NCBI RefSeq assembly: GCF_000741525.1
Contig: NZ_JGYP01000005.1
Coordinates: 109,990 to 173,989 of the forward strand
Direction of reading: 5' to 3'
DNA: 64,000 bases
Origin: Bifidobacterium bohemicum DSM 22767
GTDB lineage: Bacteria; Actinomycetota; Actinomycetes; Actinomycetales; Bifidobacteriaceae
A model generated the notes under the pieces. It was given only the letters and a program-made list of their open reading frames with translations. It had not been told where the DNA came from and searched no databases. Below, piece by piece: positions 37,848 through 46,783 of this stretch; the stretch's first letter is position 1, and every line of letters starts with the position of its first letter. Position numbers and translations under genes: made by a program.

Positions 37848-39323
37848 ATGGTTGACAGCTTTACGACGGAGTTGCGCGGGTACAACAAGGAGCAGGTGGA
37901 TGCCGCACTGTCCTCAATGCGGCAGACCGTGGACGGATTGCGCAATCAGATCGCTCAGAGTGACGATGCGATTCTGAAGCTGCAGGGGCAGCTTCAGGAG
38001 GAAAAGAAGAAAAACAAGGACGGCAACAACGGGTCGTTTGCCTCACTCGGTTCAAACGCCCAGCAGATGTTGGCCAGCGCCGAACAGACCAGCACCGAAC
38101 TGATCGATCGAGCCAAGCAGGATGCGGCGAGCACCCGCGCATCGGCCACCTCCGAGGTGGAGACCCTCATCAATAATGCCAAGCTTGACGCCCAGCGCAT
38201 CATCGACGAGGCCAACGCCAAGGCCGCCACGGTTCTGGCCAAGGCCAAGACAGAGTCCGACTCGATCACCGCCGCCGCCAAGGACGATGCCGTTCGTCTG
38301 CGCGAGGAAACGGCGAAGACCGTTACCAGCCAACGCGACACCATGGAAATCGAGCTGACCAATACGCGCGAGGAGCACAATAAGCGTCTGGCCAGTGAGA
38401 GGGCGAAACAGGACCGAGAGATTTCCGAACTCAAGGCTAAGACCACGCAGCAGGTCGTCGAGCAGCGTAAGGCCGCGAACGAGGAGATCGCCAAGCTCAA
38501 GAGCGACACCAACGATCAGATTGAAGCAGCTTTGGCCGAGGCGAACAAGAAGTTGGCTGACGTGCGTGACCAAGTGTCCCGTATGACCTCCGAGGCGCAG
38601 CGCAAGTCCAACGAGATTATCGACAATGCCAAATCGCAGGCGCAGACGATCACGGATGAGGCCGAGGTCAAACGCACCAAGGTGCTAAGCCAGGTCAATG
38701 CCGAGGTCGAGCAGATTCGCGCCGACATCTCCAAACAGCAGGATGACGCCACGGCGAAGATCAACGAGCTTCTCAAGAGCTTGGATGAAAGCCGTGCGGC
38801 GGCCAAGGCCGAGGCGGACGCTCTGGTCAGCAAGGCGAAGGACGTGCGCGACCAGGCTGACTCCTATGCGATTGAAAAGCGGGAGCAGGCGGACGAGCAG
38901 TCCAAGCAGATTATCGCGAAGGCCAATCAGGAGGCCGAGGAACGTGTCGAGCAGCGCCGTCAGGCAGCGAAGAAGGAACTGGACGGGCTTAGCGCGCGGA
39001 TCAGCGAACTTCAGGAGCGCGAATCCACCATCACGCAGCGCGTTTCCGAGCTGCGTTCGATGTTCTCCAATGCCTTCGCGGGCTTCGGTTTTCCAGATCA
39101 CGACAAGCCTGATGACGCGGTAAATGTGCCGGTGGTCAACGCGGTTGCCGACGGTCTGGACGATGCGGCCGGACAGGACGAAGGCTCTGTGCCGACGATT
39201 CCGGTGCAGGTTCCGTCCGGCGCTTCGGCGCAAGGTGAGGTTCAGGACTCCGGCGATGGTTCGAAAGCCGATCAGAGTGCGCGGCCCGCTGCCGGTCAAG
39301 GTGGTGCCGAAGGCAACCGTTGA
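37848..39323 (+). CDS. DivIVA-like coiled-coil protein
   Basis: A 491-residue protein. The N terminus FTTELRGYNKEQVDAALSSM (4-23) is a DivIVA domain. From about 30 to 415 it is continuous heptad-rich coiled coil full of Ala/Lys/Glu. The last 75 residues are disordered and Gly/Asp/Ser-rich. This layout resembles the DivIVA/Wag31 and Scy/FilP-type polar scaffolds of Actinobacteria that organise wall growth. It is larger than Wag31 (about 260 residues). ATG 37848 has GAAAGGG 7 nt upstream. Confidence 0.86.
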   Translation: MVDSFTTELRGYNKEQVDAALSSMRQTVDGLRNQIAQSDDAILKLQGQLQEEKKKNKDGNNGSFASLGSNAQQMLASAEQTSTELIDRAKQDAASTRASATSEVETLINNAKLDAQRIIDEANAKAATVLAKAKTESDSITAAAKDDAVRLREETAKTVTSQRDTMEIELTNTREEHNKRLASERAKQDREISELKAKTTQQVVEQRKAANEEIAKLKSDTNDQIEAALAEANKKLADVRDQVSRMTSEAQRKSNEIIDNAKSQAQTITDEAEVKRTKVLSQVNAEVEQIRADISKQQDDATAKINELLKSLDESRAAAKAEADALVSKAKDVRDQADSYAIEKREQADEQSKQIIAKANQEAEERVEQRRQAAKKELDGLSARISELQERESTITQRVSELRSMFSNAFAGFGFPDHDKPDDAVNVPVVNAVADGLDDAAGQDEGSVPTIPVQVPSGASAQGEVQDSGDGSKADQSARPAAGQGGAEGNR

Positions 39324-39470
39324 CCGGGTTTCGGCCGGCAATGTGCCGTGCATCAATGGCTCTACGGCGGCTACGGCGTTTCACCGGTGGCGCCAAGTAA
39401 GGCCGACTGTTGGTCGCGCCTGCGCTAATGCCGGGAATGTAGTGATGAAACAAAAGGAGTATCTATTATT

Positions 39471-40808
39471 ATGACAACACTGGAATCGTTGAGCGGTGCC
39501 GAGCTTGAGGGAATGCGCGACCGGTTTGAGGCCAATCCGGCTAACCGGCTGGCGATGAACGCCGTCACGTCCTCTGGCATCAACCCCGTGGCGCACAACT
39601 ACGACCGCGCTCGGACCCTGCAACGTCGTTTTTCCGTCACGGTCGACAACGGCAAGGTCACCAACCAGAATCGTTCCGGTCGTTGCTGGCTGTTCAGCTC
39701 CTTGAATGTTGCGCGGTTCGTGGCCAAGCAGAACCTCAATATCGATCAGTTCGAGTTTTCGCAGAATTATGCGATGTATTTCGACAAGCTCGAGCGGGTC
39801 AACTATTTCATGCGCGATACGGCGGCGCTTGTGCGAGCTGGCGAGCCCGTCGATTCGCGGCTTATGCGGCATATGCTCGGTGATGTGATGGGCGATGGTG
39901 GGCAATGGACCATGGCGATGAACGTCTATAAGAAGTATGGTGCGGTGCCGAAGGACTTCTTCCCCGAAACCGCTTCTTCTAAGAACACCGGTGAGATGGA
40001 CACGCAATTGCGTCGCCTGTTGCACACCGCAGTGGCGCACATGTACGCCGAGCCCGAGCGCATCGACGAGATCGTCGCGCAGACCGTCGAGGCCGGTCAT
40101 CGCATGCTGACCATTCATCTTGGTGAGCCGCCGAAGAGCTTCGATTGGGAATGGAACGACAAGGACGGCAACTTCCACCGGGACGGCGAGATCACGCCGG
40201 TCGAGTTCTGGAACAAGTACGTCGGTTCGGCGGATCTTGAAGGTTATGTGTGCCTCGTGGACGACCCTCGTGCCGAACATGCCAAGGGCAAGAAGATCGG
40301 CATTGAACATCTGGGCAATGTGGCCGGTGGAGACCCGACCGAGTACCTCAACGTGCCCAACCAGTTCATGAAGGACTGCGTGCGCCGTGTGCTTTCCGAG
40401 CAGGGCATCCCCGTATGGTTCGGGGCGGACTGCCACCCGATGATGGACCGCGACGGCGGGGCTTGGGCGACCGACTTGTATGAATACGACAAGGTGTACG
40501 ACGTCGATTTCGACCTCGACAAGGAGGACCGCGTGCGTTTCGGTGACTCCGCGATGAATCATGCCATGGCGTTCGTGGGCGTGGACGTGGCCGATGACGG
40601 CGAGACCACCAACCGTTGGCGCGTCGAGAACTCGTGGGGTGAGGAACTGGCCGACAAGGGTTACTTCACCATGAGTGACGACTGGTTCACCGAGTACGTC
40701 TACGAGGTGGCCGTGCCCAAGGCATTGCTGCCGGCCGAATACCAGGCCGCCCTGTCCGAGCCGGCGACGATGCTCCCGGCGTGGGACCCGATGGGTGCAT
40801 TGGCCTAA
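39471..40808 (+). CDS. pepC: Aminopeptidase C (bleomycin hydrolase family)
   Basis: A 445-residue cytoplasmic cysteine aminopeptidase of family C1B. The catalytic residues are seen: Gln in NQNRSGRCW, Cys at about 71, His in MNHAMAFVG (about 364) and Asn in VENSWGEE (about 387). PepC removes N-terminal residues from peptides, supporting growth on peptide sources in the gut. ATG 39471 has AAAAGGAG at 39452-39459. A strong terminator follows. Confidence 0.97.
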   Translation: MTTLESLSGAELEGMRDRFEANPANRLAMNAVTSSGINPVAHNYDRARTLQRRFSVTVDNGKVTNQNRSGRCWLFSSLNVARFVAKQNLNIDQFEFSQNYAMYFDKLERVNYFMRDTAALVRAGEPVDSRLMRHMLGDVMGDGGQWTMAMNVYKKYGAVPKDFFPETASSKNTGEMDTQLRRLLHTAVAHMYAEPERIDEIVAQTVEAGHRMLTIHLGEPPKSFDWEWNDKDGNFHRDGEITPVEFWNKYVGSADLEGYVCLVDDPRAEHAKGKKIGIEHLGNVAGGDPTEYLNVPNQFMKDCVRRVLSEQGIPVWFGADCHPMMDRDGGAWATDLYEYDKVYDVDFDLDKEDRVRFGDSAMNHAMAFVGVDVADDGETTNRWRVENSWGEELADKGYFTMSDDWFTEYVYEVAVPKALLPAEYQAALSEPATMLPAWDPMGALA

Positions 40809-40848
40809 AAGCAGACAGTCCTGTGGGCTATTCGCCGACCAATACGTG

Positions 40849-40876
40849 CCGAATGGTGGCTGTTGCCACCATTCGG
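40849..40876 (+). terminator. pepC terminator
   Basis: CCGAATGGTGGC (40849-40860) and GCCACCATTCGG (40865-40876) form a perfect 12-bp stem with TGTT loop, followed by TGGGTTCTT. Confidence 0.88.
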
Positions 40877-40953
40877 TGGGTTCTTGCTTGGGTTTGCTCG
40901 GGCTCGGGTTTGCCTCGTTGGTTCATTCGTGTACATGTACGCACCCAGCATGG

Positions 40954-40983
40954 CCCGGTGGTCTCTTTAACCAGATCACCGGG
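40954..40983. terminator. Second hairpin downstream of pepC
   Basis: CCCGGTGGTCT (40954-40964) pairs with AGATCACCGGG (40973-40983) with one G-T pair. A GTACATGTAC palindrome precedes it (40931-40940). Confidence 0.55.
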
Positions 40984-41385
40984 TGATGGTGCGTCCGAGT
41001 GTCGGCTTTGTCGTCTCCGCTGGTCCGGCTTAAGAACAGGTCGTTAGAGTGCAGAAAACGGTTTTTGAATCCACTGAATCAACGTTTTGCACCATGAATG
41101 ACCGGTTTGCGCCATCGGTTACCGGTCGGGCCTCTGGTCGGCGCGATTGGTGTGTCAATGACCCGCCGTTGCCATGGATGACTCCGTCCGGGTCGCTCAT
41201 GGTCGGTCTGGATCACGAGAACGGCGACAGAGGGCGGGGTGCTCATAGCCGTCGCGACTCGAACCATTTGAATGGCTTACGTTTCATGATCTGGTGTGAC
41301 GAGGGTTCCGACGATGATGGTCGGGTAGAGTGGTGGTTCAGCTTAAGGATTGCCGTGGAAGCGTTGATGGTAGCAGGAGGTAGCA
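40984..41385. other. Upstream region of the first DAHP synthase gene
   Basis: About 400 bp with no gene and no recognised riboswitch or attenuator peptide. The end has GGAGG at 41376-41380 as the ribosome site. Confidence 0.4.
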
Positions 41386-42525
41386 ATGGCGGAAGTACGA
41401 GGCCCCGGCAGCGCGGAGGACGCACAGAGATTCAGTGATGAAGCCGTGTACCCCGAAACCGTGGATGTCAACATCCGCCAACTGGATCCGATACCGGCGC
41501 CGCGTGTATTCCTCAAGGAACTGCCGATGAGCGGGGAAATGAGCCGGCTTGTCCTGCATAGTCGTCAACAGATTCGGGATATTCTGCATGGCCGTGATGA
41601 TCGTTTGCTTGTCATCGTGGGGCCTTGTTCGATTCATGATGCGAAGGCCGCGCACGAGTATGCGAGCCGTCTCGCCGAACTTAATGCCGAGCTGAACGAC
41701 CGTCTCATGATCGTGATGCGTGTCTATTTCCAGAAGCCACGTACAACCATTGGCTGGAAAGGCCTGATCAACGACCCGGATCTCGACGGCGAGTTCAACA
41801 TCCGCAAGGGCATGTTCCTGGCTCGTCAGGTATTGGTCGATATGCTTTCGCTCGGCCTGCCGACCGCGACCGAATGGCTTGACCCGATCACTCCGCAATA
41901 TTTGTGCGATCTGGTCAGCTGGGGCGCGATTGGCGCTCGCAACACGGAAAGTCAGGTGCACAGGGAGCTGGCCAGTGGCATGTCGATGCCCATCGGTTTC
42001 AAGAACTCGACCGACGGCTCGGTGCAGGCTGCGGCGGATTCCTGCTACGCCGTGGCCAACGAGCACCATTTCCTTTCAATCAACCTTGACGGACGTGTGA
42101 TTTCCGCCGAAACGAAAGGCAACCCGGACTGCCACATCATTCTGCGCGGTTCGAACCACGGCTCCAACTACGACACTGCGTCTGTGTCCGCTGCGCTGGA
42201 GACCCTGAAGGCCTCGAAGGTCACCGGTCCCTCAGAGCATGGTCTGGTGATTGACGCCGCACACGGAAATTGCGGCAAGGACGAGGTGCGTGAGGCTCAG
42301 GTAATCGAGCAGATCGCAGCGCGTCTGGCCAGGGGAGAGCATGGCATCTTCGGTGTGATGATGGAGAGTTTCCTCAAGGGGGGCCATCAGTCGCCGGCGC
42401 CGTTGAACCAATTGGTGTATGGCCGTTCCGTGACGGATTCCTGCATTTCATGGGACCGCACCGCCGAACTGCTGCACACGTTGGCCGACGCGGTCACCGC
42501 CCGTCGTAAGCTTGACGGCGAGTAG
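41386..42525 (+). CDS. Class I DAHP synthase, copy 1
   Basis: A 379-residue 3-deoxy-D-arabino-heptulosonate 7-phosphate synthase, the entry step of aromatic amino acid synthesis. Seen: VIVGPCSIHDAKAA (about 76-89), MRVYFQKPRTTIGWKGLIND, SWGAIGARNTESQVHRELAS, ILRGSNHGSNYD and the metal site DAAHGNCGKDE. This is the AroF/AroG/AroH (type Ialpha) family. A tandem homologue of the same type starts 436 bp downstream. Which aromatic amino acid inhibits which copy cannot be read with certainty. Confidence 0.96.
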   Translation: MAEVRGPGSAEDAQRFSDEAVYPETVDVNIRQLDPIPAPRVFLKELPMSGEMSRLVLHSRQQIRDILHGRDDRLLVIVGPCSIHDAKAAHEYASRLAELNAELNDRLMIVMRVYFQKPRTTIGWKGLINDPDLDGEFNIRKGMFLARQVLVDMLSLGLPTATEWLDPITPQYLCDLVSWGAIGARNTESQVHRELASGMSMPIGFKNSTDGSVQAAADSCYAVANEHHFLSINLDGRVISAETKGNPDCHIILRGSNHGSNYDTASVSAALETLKASKVTGPSEHGLVIDAAHGNCGKDEVREAQVIEQIAARLARGEHGIFGVMMESFLKGGHQSPAPLNQLVYGRSVTDSCISWDRTAELLHTLADAVTARRKLDGE

Positions 42526-42961
42526 ATTTCGGTTTGTCCGTCGGTTCGGGAAGTGCAGCAGGCTTTTGCCGCGAATTGTTCTTGTGACGTGGCATGGCGT
42601 AAACGGTCGCGTTTGAACGCTGTTATCGCCAGGTGTCGATTCCGTCTGATTCGATGGCGGAAGGCCGTGCGTGGAGGCGTCGGCGGTGCGGGCCTGCTGC
42701 TGTGTCCTGCCGTAATGGTTGTAGCGTTCCGATCAATGCGTACGCCGCGTCGCCTTCCGCCCGATCAGGCGTCGGTATGGAACCTGCGAGTTTGTCATTC
42801 GGCTCGGCGTGGTCTCGTGATTGGCGATGTTGCGACGCGTCGCGGTGCGGATGGTTTTTGACGGGTTCGGATGCCGGTTTCGCGCTTTTCGCGGCTTCGG
42901 TTATTGTTGGGTTATTGTTGTGGATAAGGGTGACGGCAAGAGCGGGAGATGAGGCTGAGTC
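42526..42961. other. Region between the DAHP synthase genes
   Basis: No gene is seen. A perfect DnaA-box sequence TGTGGATAA is at 42919-42927, 34 nt before the second synthase start. Random-looking frames only. Confidence 0.5.
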
Positions 42962-44179
42962 ATGAGCGGCGAAGACGTGTCGATGGAAACGACACCGGAT
43001 CAGAACGATGGGATTGCAGCGGTTCGTCGGGCGTTGCGCAATGGTGAGAACCCATTGGAGTCCGCAAACGTGACGCGCTGGGAGGATGCTGCCGGGGTCA
43101 GCCGTATCGTCAACCGCCGGGTCTTTGAGTTGGCTCCGCTTCCCACTCCCGCTGACGTGCTGGCCGAGTTGCCGATGAGCGACGCGGCTCAGGACTTGGT
43201 GGTCGCTTCGCGCGATGAGATTCGCGACTGCCTCTATGGCCGCGATCCGCGCGCACGTTTGCTGGTCATCGTCGGGCCTTGTTCGGTGCATGATCCCAAG
43301 GCCGCTCTTGACTACGCGCATCGTCTTGCCGCGCTCAAACGCGAGCTGGAGGACGAACTGCTCATTGTAATGCGAGTTTACTTCGAGAAGCCGCGCACTA
43401 CGGTCGGCTGGAAGGGTCTTATCAACGATCCCGATATCGACGGTACGCACAATATTCAAAAGGGCCTGCTTCTGGCTCGAAAGGTGCTGCTGGGCGTGCT
43501 TGACGAGGGGGTGCCTGCGGCCACTGAGTTTTTGGAGCCGACCAGTCCGCAGTATATCTCGGATGCGGTCAGTTGGGGGGCGATCGGCGCACGTAATACG
43601 GAATCGCAGATTCATCGACAACTGGCCAGCGGCCTGTCCATGCCGATCGGCTTCAAAAACGCAACGGACGGCTCGGTCAAAGCCGCGATTGACGGTTGTT
43701 TCACGGCTTCCGAACGACACACGTTCTTCGGCATCAACCATCTAGGCCAGGCCAGCGCCGTGGAGACGCTTGGCAACCCGGACTGCCATGTCGTATTGCG
43801 CGGTTCGAATCATGGTCCGAACTATGACGCCGGTTCGGTTCGGTCCGCCATGCAGGCCATCCGCGCCGAAATGTCGGCCGACTGCGCCGCCTCGCAAGGG
43901 CTGGTGGTCGACTGCTCGCACGGCAACTCAGGCAAGGACGAAACGCGCCAGGCGCAGGTCGTCCGTGAACTGGCCGCCCGGATCGCTTCCGGTGAATCGG
44001 ACATCGCCGGCCTGATGATGGAGAGCAACATCAAAGGCGGCAATCAGCCCGCCGCGCCGTTGAACGACCTTGAGTACGGCAAATCGATCACCGACCGTTG
44101 CATCGCCTGGCCCGCCACCGAGCAGCTTTTGCGCGAGTTGGCCGAGTCGGTCGTCACGCGGCGCTCGCTGAACAAATGA
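42962..44179 (+). CDS. Class I DAHP synthase, copy 2
   Basis: A 405-residue paralogue of the gene before it, with a 25-residue longer N terminus. Matching blocks: VIVGPCSVHDPKAALDYAHR, VYFEKPRTTVGWKGLINDPD, SWGAIGARNTESQIHRQLAS, VLRGSNHGPNYD and DCSHGNSGKDE. Catalytic and metal residues are kept, so both should be active. Differences are concentrated in the N-terminal region, which sets feedback inhibitor choice in this family. The two copies are probably differently inhibited isozymes. Confidence 0.96.
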   Translation: MSGEDVSMETTPDQNDGIAAVRRALRNGENPLESANVTRWEDAAGVSRIVNRRVFELAPLPTPADVLAELPMSDAAQDLVVASRDEIRDCLYGRDPRARLLVIVGPCSVHDPKAALDYAHRLAALKRELEDELLIVMRVYFEKPRTTVGWKGLINDPDIDGTHNIQKGLLLARKVLLGVLDEGVPAATEFLEPTSPQYISDAVSWGAIGARNTESQIHRQLASGLSMPIGFKNATDGSVKAAIDGCFTASERHTFFGINHLGQASAVETLGNPDCHVVLRGSNHGPNYDAGSVRSAMQAIRAEMSADCAASQGLVVDCSHGNSGKDETRQAQVVRELAARIASGESDIAGLMMESNIKGGNQPAAPLNDLEYGKSITDRCIAWPATEQLLRELAESVVTRRSLNK

Positions 44180-44425
44180 GCGTCGATGGACCTGCTCGGG
44201 TTTTGCCTGTGGGTCGATTCCGTCGGCGGTCGGGGAAAACGGTCGCCCGAATGATAGGCGTGGTCGATTTGACGATGGGTCCTCAAAGTCGCCGATCGGC
44301 GGCAACGGCGTCGTCATAGCGTAATGCTTCATGGAATTATTCGTCTTATCTGAAAACTACTGTGGACGGTACGGTGCTTTATGCGTCGTGCCTGATGAAC
44401 CTGAATCCCTGTTGCAAGGAGCACT

Positions 44426-45118
44426 ATGAAAACGATCGCCATCATCGGAGCGATGGACGAGGAGGTCGCGCTGATCGGCAAATCGCTGGACGGCGTGCAG
44501 CACAGCCATGTTGCGAGCCTTGATATCAACGTCGGCACCGTTGAGGCCCAGTCGGGCGAAAGCGTCACCGTGGCGGCGACGGTAGGGGGCATGGGCCTGG
44601 TCAACGCGGCCGCGACCACGCAATGCCTGGTCGACCTCTATCACCCCGATGCCATCGTCTTCTCCGGCATCGCGGGTTCACTCAACAAGTCCATGCACAT
44701 CAACGACATCGTGCTCGGCGGAACCTTGCGCTATCTTGACTCCGACATGCGCATGATCGCCCAATGGAAACCACAAACCGAGGAGTTCCATAGCGACAAG
44801 CACCTGATCGAAGTGGCTTCGTCCGTGCTTGACGACATGGGAATGCATCACATCACCGGCGTGATTGCATCGGGCAACAACTTCATCGGCACGCCCGAGG
44901 CGGCGGCCAAGGTCGCCCAACAAACGCATGCCGACGCGGTGGAGATGGAGGGTGCCGCGGTGGCGCACGTGGCCGCGCGCAACGACGTGCCCGCTCTGGT
45001 CATCCGCGCCCTGTCCGACGAGGCCGACACCGATTATGAGGTGTTCAAGGAGTTCGATGTGTCCGAATATGCCGACACCGCCGCCCGTCTGGCAATCAGC
45101 ATCGTCGCGCGCCTGTAG
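44426..45118 (+). CDS. mtnN: 5'-methylthioadenosine/S-adenosylhomocysteine nucleosidase
   Basis: A 230-residue enzyme releasing adenine from MTA and SAH, needed for methionine salvage and for activated methyl cycle turnover. Seen: IIGAMDEEVALI with the catalytic Glu (12), VFSGIAGSL, the VEMEGAAVAHVA block with catalytic Glu (about 175) and IRALSDEAD with catalytic Asp (about 198). Length is that of the family. In bifidobacteria it also feeds LuxS; luxS is not in the window. Confidence 0.96.
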   Translation: MKTIAIIGAMDEEVALIGKSLDGVQHSHVASLDINVGTVEAQSGESVTVAATVGGMGLVNAAATTQCLVDLYHPDAIVFSGIAGSLNKSMHINDIVLGGTLRYLDSDMRMIAQWKPQTEEFHSDKHLIEVASSVLDDMGMHHITGVIASGNNFIGTPEAAAKVAQQTHADAVEMEGAAVAHVAARNDVPALVIRALSDEADTDYEVFKEFDVSEYADTAARLAISIVARL

Positions 45119-45584
45119 ACCGCGTTGGTGACCGTCCCTGGGAATATTTGTCCAAGGCGCTGCCGGACACGGCGATTGCCTGTAGCGTGAATCACTCAGG
45201 TTCGCGGGTTCCGTTCCTGCTCGCCCGCCCGTTTCCGTTCGCTCAAGGTGAAATATTGGAGTGAATTGTGCATGGTCCGGTTCGATTCGTGCGGGCACAA
45301 TTCGTGGACGGCGGCAGAAAAGGCAGTCGGGCAAGTGCGTCGACGGTCGCTGGACGTGCTACGCAACGGTCGGAACATGTGCGTCGAATGGCGGTTACTC
45401 CTTCGTCGGTTCGTCGCCGGGAATCGCTTGGTGCGGTCAGGCAACGGTCGGTGCCATCGGTTCGGTCCGGTCGCCCATTGTGGCCTATGCCAGATTGGTG
45501 TGTCGCGGCATCGGACGCTCGTGGTCACACGTTCGGGTCATTCTGCGATGTTTTTCTGATTCCGGCGTTATGGCACAATAAGAC
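45119..45584. other. Region upstream of pstS
   Basis: No gene is seen in 466 bp. It presumably holds the promoter controlled by phosphate; I could not recognise a PHO-box with confidence. Confidence 0.4.
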
Positions 45585-46727
45585 ATGATGAACAACATCA
45601 AGCATCACAGTGTGCCCAAACGCCTCATCGCGGCCCTTGGCGGCTTGGCGATGATGGTGTCTCTTGCCGCGTGCGGCGACAACGTGGATCCAACGGACTC
45701 GTCTGGAGCGCGCGACGGCAACGTATCCGGCTTGTCCGGTGAATTCCATGGTGCCGGCGCTTCCTCTCAGCAAGGTGCCGTCGAGGCTTGGATCGCAACG
45801 TTCCAGAAGAAGAATCGCAAGGCGAGAATAGCGTATAATCCTTCCGGCTCCGGGGCTGGCGTCACCACTTTTCTCACCGGTGCCATCGCGTGGGCCGGCA
45901 CCGACGCTCCGCTGACCGACGAGCAGGTCGAGGCTTCGAAGTCGGTATGTAAAACAGGAACGGCGTTTGAGGTACCGGTCTATATCTCACCGATTGCCGT
46001 CTTCTTCAATCTCAAGGGGATTTCCGGGCCCGACAAGCACTTGAACATGGACGCGTCGACCGTTGCGCGCGTTTTCTCGGGCTCGATCACCAAATGGAAC
46101 GACCAGGCCATCGTCGAGCAGAACCCAAAGGTTTCCCTGCCAGATTTGCCCATTACCGTCGTACACCGTTCCGACAAATCCGGCACCACCAACAACTTCA
46201 CCTCCTATCTCAAGGCGGCGGCACCGGAGCAGTGGCCGCACGATCCTCAGGAGAACTGGCCCAACGATGTGGGGCAGGCGGCCAAGGGCAACAGCGGTGT
46301 CGTCTCGAGCGTCGGTCAGGCCGATGGCACCATCGGTTACGCGGACAACTCGAAGGTGATCGCCTATGGCACTGTGGCGGTCAAGGTAGGCAACGGCTAC
46401 GTGGCGCCTTCGCAGGACGGCGCCACCAAGACCGTCAGTGCCTCGCCCGCCGCCAAGCATGTGGCCAAGGGTAGCGGGCGTGTGGTGCTTGACGTGGACT
46501 ACGCCACCAAGGAAACCGGCAGTTATCCGGTCGTCTCGGTGTCCTATGCGGTGGCATGCCGTGCCTATAAGGATGCGCAGACCGGCTTGTTCATGCGGTC
46601 TTGGTTGGGGTACATGGTTGGAGCCGATGGGCAGCAGGTTGCGGCGGACAACACAGGTTCGGCCAGGTTCACCGGTGATTTGGCCGACCGCGCGGCGAAG
46701 TCCGTGGCGAATATCGACGTGGAATAG
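45585..46727 (+). CDS. pstS: Phosphate-binding lipoprotein PstS
   Basis: A 380-residue extracellular phosphate receptor. The signal peptide ends in the lipobox LAAC (about residue 29). Phosphate-binding motifs are GAGASSQQGAVEAW, NPSGSGAGV and HRSDKSGTTNNF. It delivers phosphate to the PstCA channel. First gene of pstS-pstCA-pstB, with 56 nt to the permease gene. Confidence 0.96.
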   Translation: MMNNIKHHSVPKRLIAALGGLAMMVSLAACGDNVDPTDSSGARDGNVSGLSGEFHGAGASSQQGAVEAWIATFQKKNRKARIAYNPSGSGAGVTTFLTGAIAWAGTDAPLTDEQVEASKSVCKTGTAFEVPVYISPIAVFFNLKGISGPDKHLNMDASTVARVFSGSITKWNDQAIVEQNPKVSLPDLPITVVHRSDKSGTTNNFTSYLKAAAPEQWPHDPQENWPNDVGQAAKGNSGVVSSVGQADGTIGYADNSKVIAYGTVAVKVGNGYVAPSQDGATKTVSASPAAKHVAKGSGRVVLDVDYATKETGSYPVVSVSYAVACRAYKDAQTGLFMRSWLGYMVGADGQQVAADNTGSARFTGDLADRAAKSVANIDVE

Positions 46728-46783
46728 GCGGTTCCGATCGCGGGCTCGCTTCGGGTTCGCATCAGGGCCTTGATGCACAAGGA

